Positions 6,867 through 11,926 of a stretch of 11,926 nucleotides of DNA are shown here, piece after piece. Below the pieces are notes generated by a model. That model was not told the origin of the DNA. It saw nothing but the letters and a program-made list of their open reading frames with translations, and did not search any database. Within the stretch, counting starts at the first letter, position 1; every line of letters begins with the position of its first letter. Origin of the DNA: an uncultured Lachnospiraceae bacterium. GTDB lineage: Bacteria > Bacillota > Clostridia > Lachnospirales > Lachnospiraceae. Made by a program: the position numbers and the translations under genes. The stretch is taken from NCBI GenBank assembly GCA_910587305.1, contig CAJUKV010000074.1:1-11926 (forward strand), given 5' to 3'.

Positions 6867-7208
6867 CTACTGTTTCATGTATGGCTGTTTTGAAAGCATG
6901 GTTTTCTGCGTATCCCACACTTTTTTCATCAGCTCTTTGACTTCCTTTACATCGGCGGCATAGACATTTCCTGTTGCGTTCATGCGCTTTGCTATCTGGT
7001 TCAGATTGTTGCTGATTCTGCCAAGCGTGGTGTTGTAATCCCGCAAGTCGGAATAGTCAATGTCGTAGACGAAACCGTATAGAATTTGGCGGCGCAGGAA
7101 AGCAGATTTGCTTTTCATGCCGGAGGCTTTTACTTTCTGTTCCAGTATGTATTGTTCATCGTCACTCAGAAATATTTTTAACTCGTTTTTGCGTTCCCTG
7201 TTTGCCAT
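6867..7208 (-). CDS. mobC: MobC-family relaxosome accessory protein
   Basis: A 113-residue basic DNA-binding protein. Residues about 8-48 fit a ribbon-helix-helix fold (ELKIFLSDDEQYILEQKVKA, then KSAFLRRQIL). Residues 62-83 carry the typical MobC stretch LGRISNNLNQIAKRMN. MobC proteins bind oriT and help the relaxase open the DNA for transfer. The ribosome binding site is AGAAAGGA. In related elements a relaxase gene follows mobC on the same strand; here the 415 bp downstream has no relaxase frame and then the cargo begins, so the mobilization module is incomplete in this window. The inverted repeat at 7259-7279 upstream could be its operator. Confidence 0.85.
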   Translation of the reverse strand: MANRERKNELKIFLSDDEQYILEQKVKASGMKSKSAFLRRQILYGFVYDIDYSDLRDYNTTLGRISNNLNQIAKRMNATGNVYAADVKEVKELMKKVWDTQKTMLSKQPYMKQ

Positions 7209-7258
7209 TTTTTGTGTCCTTTCTGTGATGGATTGATGAAAGTATTTTACACAATCTT

Positions 7259-7490
7259 ATATCCCGTTATGGGGGATATTTGTGCAGAAAAATGAGCAAA
7301 AAAATCCGTTAGGATATTTTTTGATTTTTGAGCGCAGAGGGGGCTAGGGGGAAGTTTCCCCCTACAAGTATTTTTTCAAGTTCCTGTCTTTGGGAAAGTT
7401 GGAAAAAATTTGCCTGTGTTCCCACACAGGCAGTGCTTGCTATTACTTCAAATCAAAAAAATTTGATTTTAGCCTTTTACAGAAAAAGGC
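7259..7490. other. Candidate origin of transfer (oriT), cluster of five inverted repeats
   Basis: This gene-free stretch upstream of mobC holds five short inverted repeats: ATATCCC/GGGATAT (7259-7279), TAGGGGGAA/TTCCCCCTA with only GT between arms (7345-7364), TGCCTGTGT/ACACAGGCA (7411-7432), AAATCAAA/TTTGATTT (7450-7469) and GCCTTTT/AAAAGGC (7472-7490). Such clusters next to mobC are typical of oriT regions, where MobC and the relaxase bind. No nick site can be named from sequence alone. Some of the hairpins may instead end or regulate transcription of the genes on either side. Confidence 0.5.
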
Positions 7491-7577
7491 GGAATTTTTT
7501 TGAGGAACATACCCATAGGCAGGTTGTTACTTTATCTACAATTAACATCAGAACAGCGGTGAAAGGAGATGAGAAAA

Positions 7578-7916
7578 GTGCTGGACAACGCATTTCAGCG
7601 GCGGAGGGAAATTGAGCGTATGCTGCTTTCGGGCAGAAGGCTGACAGTGCCATACCTTATGGCTCGGTACAGCGTCGGGAAGAACGCCATACGCAGGGAT
7701 TTTGACATCATCGGCGGGGAACTCCCCATTATCGTAAAACGGGGCTATAACGGTGGCTACTCCCTTATGGACGGGGTAGGGAAACATCAGAACTCGCTTT
7801 CCCATGAGCAACTGGAATGCCTGGAAGAAGTGGCGGAAGGATGTTCAATAAAAAACAGGGAAATCCTGCTGTCAATCATACATGAATTTGGACCGTACTG
7901 TGAAAAAAATACATAG
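7578..7916 (+). CDS. Small DeoR-like winged-helix protein, copy 1
   Basis: A 112-residue putative DNA-binding regulator. A DeoR/HTH_11-type helix-turn-helix (about residues 7-45, LTVPYLMARYSVGKNAIRRD) is followed by a wing with glycines (VKRGYNGGYSL, 53-63) and a short helical tail; the effector domain of full-length relatives is absent. I chose GTG at 7578: the AAAGGAG site (7562-7568) touches the in-frame ATG at 7569 but is 9 nt from this GTG. It is the first plus-strand gene after the candidate oriT and may control mobC or the replication genes (inference). The tail is shared with the next gene, so the two are paralogues. Confidence 0.75.
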   Translation: MLDNAFQRRREIERMLLSGRRLTVPYLMARYSVGKNAIRRDFDIIGGELPIIVKRGYNGGYSLMDGVGKHQNSLSHEQLECLEEVAEGCSIKNREILLSIIHEFGPYCEKNT

Positions 7917-7940
7917 ACACTGGCTGCCATTCTTATAAAG

Positions 7941-7975
7941 CATATAAGGCTGACAGAAAAGTTTTATATGTTTTT
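7941..7975 (+). terminator. Weak AT-rich hairpin with T-run between the two regulator genes
   Basis: CATATAA (7941-7947) pairs with TTATATG (7964-7970), followed by TTTTT. The stem is AT-only apart from one pair, so termination would be inefficient. GGCTGACA occurs twice close by (7948-7955 and 7978-7985), a possible binding word. Confidence 0.25.
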
Positions 7976-8028
7976 AGGGCTGACAATCACAAAGAAATTT
8001 ACGGACGGATAAGAAAGGGGGCAGGGGC

Positions 8029-8358
8029 ATGGATGCGGCACACAGGAGAATGGAAATCATCAGCATTTTAGCGGCAAGAGGTCATGCGACAATGGGAGAG
8101 CTTGCATGGGAACTGGACGTTAGCAGGCGCACGATAATGAATGATGTCATGCTGCTGTCTTTTGATTATCCAATCTACACAAAGCAGGGGGAGGGCGGCG
8201 GGGTTTTCATTACGGAAAATTACAAGCCCTATGCCAATACCCTTACGCAGACGGAACTTGAAACGCTCTGTAAAATATATGGCAGGGCAGAGGGAAAAGA
8301 GAAGGAAATACTGTTCCGCATTATCCATAAATACGGTGCGGACAAGCTGAAAATTTAA
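8029..8358 (+). CDS. Small DeoR-like winged-helix protein, copy 2
   Basis: A 109-residue putative transcription regulator. The helix-turn-helix covers about residues 5-45 (GHATMGELAWELDVSRRTIMND), the wing is TKQGEGGGVFI (51-61), and the helical tail (LTQTELETLCKIYG..., EILFRIIHKYG) matches the tail of the upstream gene. The start follows AAGGGGGCAGGGGC, a strong site. Like copy 1 it lacks a ligand or WYL domain. It is probably co-transcribed with copy 1, 112 bp away, and may form hetero- or homodimers with it; that is inference. Confidence 0.75.
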   Translation: MDAAHRRMEIISILAARGHATMGELAWELDVSRRTIMNDVMLLSFDYPIYTKQGEGGGVFITENYKPYANTLTQTELETLCKIYGRAEGKEKEILFRIIHKYGADKLKI

Positions 8359-8379
8359 GCGGCTTTTTGACAACTGAAT

Positions 8380-8604
8380 ATGGACAATCCTGCAAGACGT
8401 ATGAAACAGCCGAGCTATGCAAAAACACGCCATGATTGCCTTTGGTAAAAAGGCAGGAGCGAGAAATGTTTTACCGTAAACAAGGGGCGGGAACCTTGCG
8501 CCATGACACTGTTTCCTGATAATGATACTTCCGTAAAGCGGTCTAAAAATGATGGTGCGATTCCAATGTGGGCTTTTCTCCCAAAAGCCACTTGCAGGAT
8601 ATAA
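8380..8604 (+). other. Intergenic stretch with hairpins and a protein-like broken frame
   Basis: Between the second regulator and the next gene, one frame reads from ATG 8380 through 22 codons to TAA (8446-8448). It then stays open for 51 more codons, including a 33-residue frame from ATG 8503 (MTLFPDNDTSVKRSKNDGAI...) to TAA 8602-8604. Two hairpins lie here as well: TGCCTTT/AAAGGCA (8437-8455) and a GTGGGCTTTT/AAAAGCCAC pair near 8568-8591. The frame could be a decayed gene or a very small protein, or chance. No strong ribosome binding site was found for either ATG. Confidence 0.3.
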
Positions 8605-8634
8605 GATTTTGTAAAAAGAGGATTTTGATTGACG

Positions 8635-9003
8635 ATGATGCAGAATGAATTATTTTCGGAGTGGCAGGGAAAATCCATTGTAATAAACGGGCAGAGGACA
8701 AGGGTATATGACATAGGGACGATTACCCTTGAGCAGTTCCGGCTGTTGATTGCCTGCGGAAATGACAGCCATAATAACCAGATACGGGTTACTAAAAGCG
8801 GCATGGTCTATCTGTCGGAGGATATAGTCGGCTCGGAGCAGCTTGACGATGTGGCTTTGGGTTTTGAAACATTCCATGCAGGGGGCGGTTATGTCGGCGT
8901 GAAGGCAGCGGAGGATGACAGCCATGTTATCCCACTGTTCCATGCGTTAAAGGGGAACTGGACGGAAGGCATCAGCCACGCATATATAGACATTTTTGAT
9001 TAA
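8635..9003 (+). CDS. Unrecognised soluble protein of the element backbone
   Basis: I do not recognise this 122-residue acidic protein. It has no membrane segment and no cysteine cluster. Its centre has alternating hydrophobic stretches that look like beta strands (QIRVTKSGMVYLSEDIVG), and a glycine-rich turn FHAGGGYVGV follows. It lies between the regulators and the primase genes, where such elements often carry small accessory proteins. Start choice is uncertain: AGAGGA (8617-8622) is 6 nt from an in-frame TTG at 8629, and 12 and 15 nt from ATGs at 8635 and 8638. I prefer the first ATG. A terminator hairpin follows at once. Confidence 0.65.
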   Translation: MMQNELFSEWQGKSIVINGQRTRVYDIGTITLEQFRLLIACGNDSHNNQIRVTKSGMVYLSEDIVGSEQLDDVALGFETFHAGGGYVGVKAAEDDSHVIPLFHALKGNWTEGISHAYIDIFD

Positions 9004-9022
9004 GGGAATACACAGCGAAAGA

Positions 9023-9066
9023 GCAGTTATGAACCTATTGGATATAGGTTTGTAGCTGCCTTTTTT
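9023..9066 (+). terminator. Strong terminator/attenuator hairpin in front of the primase gene
   Basis: A 16-bp stem (9023-9038 with 9044-9059; three G-U pairs, loop TGGAT) is followed by C and TTTTTT (9061-9066), a textbook intrinsic terminator. The primase ribosome binding site GGAGG begins only 10 nt later (9076-9080). This leaves no room for a promoter after the hairpin, so primase expression probably depends on read-through or antitermination. Confidence 0.75.
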
Positions 9067-9085
9067 GCGTTTCTTGGAGGGCATT

Positions 9086-9778
9086 ATGAATGTATTTGAA
9101 GCAGTAAGGGAGAACGGGATAACTGCAAGACAGGCGGCGGAGCGTTGCGGGGTAAAGATAAACCGAAACAGTATGGCGGTCTGCCCGTTCCATAAAGATA
9201 AAAACCCAAGCATGAAGATAGACAGACGCTATTACTGTTTTGGCTGTGGGGAAAAAGGAGATGCCATTGATTTTGTGGCAAAGTTTTATGGGATTGGGAA
9301 GAAAGAGGCGGCGCTGCAGATTGCGTCGGATTTCGGTATCACTTTTGAGGAAAAAAGAGGCAGGAAGCTGCCGCCAAAACGCAAGCGGAGGTTATCGCCG
9401 GAGCAGAGGTTTGAGAGGGCGGAAAAGAAGTGTTTCCGTGTGCTGTCTGATTACCTCTGCTGTCTTAGGAAATGGCAGGAACAGTATGCGCCGCACCATG
9501 CAGGGGAAGAATGGAATCCGCTGTTCTGTGAAGCGTTGGAAAAGAAAGACTATATTGAGTTCCTGTTAGATATTTTATTTTACGCTCCGCTATCGGAGCG
9601 TGTGGAACTGGTAACGGATTATGGAGAGGAAGTGTTAAGGATTGAAAGAAGAATGGAACAGCCTGCCGCCGGAACAGAGGGCGGCACTGGAAAAGACAAT
9701 GGAGAAGATGGAGAAAGCGGAACAGGCAGGGCAGACAGCACAGCCGGAAATATGGTTTGGCGGGAGCAAAGTCAATGA
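9086..9778 (+). CDS. CHC2 zinc-finger primase-type protein
   Basis: A 230-residue protein starting with a DnaG-type CHC2 zinc finger. The ligands are C33, H36, C51 and C54 (CPFHKDKNPSMK, then YYCFGCGEKGDAIDFV), which in primases read single-stranded template DNA. A basic linker (92-103) and a helical region (104-185) follow; no TOPRIM catalytic domain is present, so on its own it is not a complete DnaG primase. The start at 9086 has an ideal GGAGG with 5-nt spacing; an in-frame ATG 21 bp upstream lies between the hairpin and that site. Residues 186-230 are rich in G, E, D and T and overlap the start of the helicase gene in another frame. It likely works with the helicase in element replication. 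Confidence 0.85.
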   Translation: MNVFEAVRENGITARQAAERCGVKINRNSMAVCPFHKDKNPSMKIDRRYYCFGCGEKGDAIDFVAKFYGIGKKEAALQIASDFGITFEEKRGRKLPPKRKRRLSPEQRFERAEKKCFRVLSDYLCCLRKWQEQYAPHHAGEEWNPLFCEALEKKDYIEFLLDILFYAPLSERVELVTDYGEEVLRIERRMEQPAAGTEGGTGKDNGEDGESGTGRADSTAGNMVWREQSQ

Positions 9779-11036
9779 TGTGCTTTTCTGTGAGGATTTC
9801 CTTGCCGGACACCCTATGAAGTGCATACATGGCACTTTTTTTGATGTAAACGGGGCAATAGGCGATGTGGAGCAGATTAAACTGGAAATATACAACAGGA
9901 TTTCACCTTATGTTACATCGAATATCGCAAAAAAGGCAACCTCGCTCCTTGATGCGCTGCGGATCAGGAGTTACTCGCCGCCGATACCGTTCCAGACAGA
10001 CCGTATCCATGTGGCAAATGGAACTTATTTTCTGTCAAAAGACTTCTCTGCACAGAAAGAGTTCTGCATGAACAGGTTTCCGGTGAAGTATCTGCCCGAT
10101 GCGCCTGAACCGATACAATGGCTTTCCTTTGTGGGGCAGTTATTAGAGCCGGAGGACATCATCACTTTGCAGGAGTTTATGGGATATGTGCTGTTGCCCA
10201 CGACAAAGGGGCAAAAAATGATGATAGTCATAGGAATGGGCGGAGAGGGAAAATCACGCATTGGCAGGGTACTTCGAGCTTTGCTTGGTGACAGCATGAA
10301 TACGGGTAGCATACAGAAAGTGGAGATTGACCGCTTTGCAAGGGCAGACCTTGAGTGGAAACTCCTGATGCTTGATGATGATATGAAACTGGAAGCACTT
10401 CCGCAGACCAATAATATCAAGTCCATAGTGACGCTGGAAGATAAAACGGATTTGGAACGCAAGGGCAGGCAGAGCGAGCAGGGATATTTATGTGTGCGGT
10501 TTATCTGTTTTGGGAATGGAAACCTCGGTTCGCTGTATGACCGTTCTTATGGATTTTTCCGCAGGCAGATAGTCCTTACTGTAAAGGAACGTGAGCCGGA
10601 CAGGGAAGATGATCCGTTCCTCGGTGAGAAACTGATGGCTGAAGCGGAGGGCATATTCCTATGGTGTCTTGAGGGGCTGCATCGCCTGATTGGAAACGGG
10701 TATAAATTTACCATAAGCAAACGGGCAGAGGACAATCTCACAAAAGCCATGCAGGACGGGAACAACATCATTGTATTCATGCAGTCGGAGGGTTATATCA
10801 GGCTTGAGAAAGGCACACACGCCACGTCAAAGCAGCTTTACAGCGCATATAACCAGTGGTGTGAAGATAACCTTGAAAAACCGCTGGGGGAGCGCAGCTT
10901 TTCCAATTATTTAAGACAGAATGAACAGCAGTACGGACTTGTCTATACCCATAATATCGCAGTCGGCGCAGGAAAGACCGCAAGGGGGTTTAAGGGAATC
11001 CATGTAAAGGTGCGGACAGGGGAGAACGGGAATTAA
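9642..11036 (+). CDS. P4/D5-type SF3 helicase (phage/plasmid primase family)
   Basis: A 464-residue AAA+ superfamily 3 helicase. An N-terminal D5-type region (about 40-185, including WFGGSKVNDVLFCEDFL) leads to Walker A GMGGEGKS (198-205) and Walker B LLMLDDDM (242-248). Sensor/motif C lies around FICFGNGNLGS (288-297), with arginine finger candidates R307-R308, and a C-terminal winged-helix-like part covers about 370-455. These proteins unwind DNA at an element origin. The chosen start is a TTG with a weak GAGAGGA site 11 nt upstream; ATGs at 9699 and 9708 are alternatives. The frame is +1 relative to the zinc-finger gene and overlaps it by 137 nt, so translation is probably coupled. The two together resemble a split P4 alpha protein. 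Confidence 0.88.
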   Translation: MKEEWNSLPPEQRAALEKTMEKMEKAEQAGQTAQPEIWFGGSKVNDVLFCEDFLAGHPMKCIHGTFFDVNGAIGDVEQIKLEIYNRISPYVTSNIAKKATSLLDALRIRSYSPPIPFQTDRIHVANGTYFLSKDFSAQKEFCMNRFPVKYLPDAPEPIQWLSFVGQLLEPEDIITLQEFMGYVLLPTTKGQKMMIVIGMGGEGKSRIGRVLRALLGDSMNTGSIQKVEIDRFARADLEWKLLMLDDDMKLEALPQTNNIKSIVTLEDKTDLERKGRQSEQGYLCVRFICFGNGNLGSLYDRSYGFFRRQIVLTVKEREPDREDDPFLGEKLMAEAEGIFLWCLEGLHRLIGNGYKFTISKRAEDNLTKAMQDGNNIIVFMQSEGYIRLEKGTHATSKQLYSAYNQWCEDNLEKPLGERSFSNYLRQNEQQYGLVYTHNIAVGAGKTARGFKGIHVKVRTGENGN

Positions 11037-11294
11037 GACGCAGAGGACGCAAAGACGGGTAAAATCCCAAATCCTTTTTTATATATACATACGCCTATAA
11101 GGAAGTCTGTATTATATATATAAATATTTTTTAAATTTTAATTTGAAAAAGAAGTGTCTTAGCGTCTAAGCATAGGAAATATAAGGCTTTAGGGGCATTT
11201 TGGAAGTGTCTGAAAAGCGTCCTTTCAAAGCGTCTGATACATGGCAGAGGGATTTTATACCCTGTCCGTCATTCGGACTGGCGGGGAAAGACGC
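11037..11294. other. Candidate replication origin: AT-rich tract flanked by RGACGCW words
   Basis: Directly after the helicase stop, RGACGCW occurs six times in about 260 bp. Its GACGC core sits at 11037, 11046 and 11290 on the plus strand and, as GCGTC, at 11162, 11217 and 11230. A very AT-rich tract (about 11073-11157, with TATATA runs) lies between the first pair and the others. Elsewhere in the window the five-base core is rare. Repeated words beside an AT-rich unwinding zone next to a P4-type helicase are the usual form of a helicase-recognised origin. This assignment is inference; the words could also bind a regulator of the recombinase genes. Confidence 0.4.
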
Positions 11295-11388
11295 AAAAAT
11301 ATATGATTTTGAGGAGGAAAATTCCTCTGCTCCTGCATGGGCAGTCGCATTTTCCTTCGGAAAACGAGGAGGAATATCATTTGAATAA
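11200..11388 (+). CDS. Possible small protein upstream of the recombinase cluster
   Basis: A 62-residue frame from TTG 11200 (GTG 11206 is an alternative), preceded by AGGGG (11191-11195). It reads as a plausible soluble protein (FIPCPSFGLAGKDAKIYDFE in the middle, FSFGKRGGISFE at the end), and its stop overlaps the next start by 8 nt, as in coupled genes. I do not recognise it. Several small hairpins inside (GTCCG/CGGAC, GAGGAA/TTCCTC, TTTTCC/GGAAAA) and two RGACGCW words leave open that the stretch is instead a structured leader. Confidence 0.4.
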   Translation: MEVSEKRPFKASDTWQRDFIPCPSFGLAGKDAKIYDFEEENSSAPAWAVAFSFGKRGGISFE

Positions 11389-11575
11389 AACAAGACTGAT
11401 AGTGACAAGGGCATTTGACAGTGAGCGCACGCCGCAGGATGCGTTTGTGAGGGCAATATTAAATTCAGATAAATATGAAAAAAACTTGCACGTTTCGGGC
11501 AGGGAAAGTATAATAAAGACGGAAGGGCTTGTCTGCAACCAACCGGATTCGCATGATGAAGGGAGAAACAGATGA
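11381..11575 (+). CDS. Small unrecognised protein coupled to the recombinase
   Basis: A 64-residue protein starting MNKTRLIVTRAFDSERTPQD. The TTG start was chosen because GAGGAGG (11366-11372) lies 8 nt upstream; the frame is open further upstream but has no comparable site there. Charged residues dominate the C-terminal half. The stop TGA overlaps the ATG of the serine recombinase (ATGA), so both are translated together. Small genes of this kind precede recombinases in many Clostridia elements; a role as recombination helper or directionality factor is possible but not shown here. Confidence 0.6.
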   Translation: MNKTRLIVTRAFDSERTPQDAFVRAILNSDKYEKNLHVSGRESIIKTEGLVCNQPDSHDEGRNR

Positions 11576-11926
11576 GCAGGACAACATACAAAGCTACACC
11601 AAAAGCAGGGTTATATACCCGCTTATCGGTTGACGATGGCTACGTTGACCGGGAGAGCAATTCCATAACAAGCCAGAAGCAGATGCTTACACAGTTTGCG
11701 GAATATCATGGCATTGAGATTGTCGAAACCTATGTTGATGACGGTTGGAGCGGAACAAATTTTGAAAGACCGGATTTTAAGCGCATGATTGCTGATATTG
11801 AAAGCGGCAAAATCAATACGGTCATTACAAAAGACCTCTCACGTCTTGGGCGTGACTATTTGCAGACGGGATATTACACTGATATGTATTTCCCAAGCAA
11901 GAGGGTACGCTACATAGCAATCAGCG
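11572..11926 (+). CDS. Large serine recombinase (TnpX/TndX-like), 5' part only
   Basis: The first 118 residues of a serine site-specific recombinase; the gene runs off the window. The resolvase-type catalytic domain is clear. R17 and the nucleophile S19 lie in LYTRLSVDD, followed by the SQKQMLTQFAEYHG helix, YVDDGWSGTNFERPDF typical of large clostridial recombinases, and the active-site arginines R91 and R94 in TKDLSRLGRDY. Such enzymes excise and insert the element by a serine-DNA intermediate. The ATG follows GGGAG and overlaps the previous stop. The missing C-terminal part would hold the zinc-ribbon and coiled-coil DNA-binding domains, and the element end should lie just beyond. Confidence 0.92.
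   Translation, partial: MSRTTYKATPKAGLYTRLSVDDGYVDRESNSITSQKQMLTQFAEYHGIEIVETYVDDGWSGTNFERPDFKRMIADIESGKINTVITKDLSRLGRDYLQTGYYTDMYFPSKRVRYIAIS

Noticed and set aside
7345..7490. CRISPR-like array in the repeat-rich stretch before the regulators
   Set aside because: The repeats are short, differ from one another, are inverted rather than direct, and have no regular spacer length.
11337..11384. 15-residue leader peptide overlapping the next TTG start
   Set aside because: The nearest GAGGAGG is about 19 nt from its ATG, too far for good initiation, and the peptide has no attenuator-like codon run.

Overview
The window looks like part of a mobile element, an integrative conjugative or mobilizable element, from a gut-type Clostridia (Lachnospiraceae-like) host. 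The evidence is its gene set: a Maff2-like start, MobC, a P4-type primase/helicase pair and a large serine recombinase. Ribosome binding sites are strong GGAGG-type. By eye, base use is AT-rich in the cargo (about 870-6600) and clearly more GC-rich in the backbone (about 7560-11036), which suggests two origins. No rRNA, tRNA or CRISPR array was seen.

Left edge (1-650): debris of a conjugation module. There is a 14-codon stump of a Maff2-type gene, a small conjugative-element protein cut by an in-frame amber codon, and a strong terminator. A large (147 bp) imperfect palindrome built from six TTWTCCAY-like words follows at 692-838 and is unexplained.

Cargo (870-6452): a peptide-sensing/export cassette. 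On the minus strand lie a BceA-like ATPase, a BceB-like 10-TM permease, a polytopic histidine kinase and a NarL/LuxR-type response regulator. The kinase/regulator pair is not the usual BceRS type. A perfect 23-bp inverted repeat separates the ATPase from a divergent small membrane protein. Two promoter-like -10 boxes sit exactly 10 nt outside each arm, so this is probably the shared control site.

Backbone (6867-11926): mobC on the minus strand, with no relaxase gene beside it. Then come a hairpin-dense candidate oriT, two tandem paralogous small winged-helix proteins, an unrecognised protein, and a strong terminator hairpin directly before the CHC2 zinc-finger primase gene. The primase gene overlaps a P4/D5-type SF3 helicase gene by 137 nt. 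After the helicase come an AT-rich stretch flanked by six RGACGCW words (candidate replication origin), one or two small coupled ORFs, and a large serine recombinase cut by the window end.

Likely working model: the recombinase excises and integrates the element, primase/helicase may replicate it, MobC/oriT allow transfer with a relaxase supplied from elsewhere, and the cargo gives the host a sensed response to an antimicrobial peptide. Family calls rest on motifs and memory of the families; no search was run.
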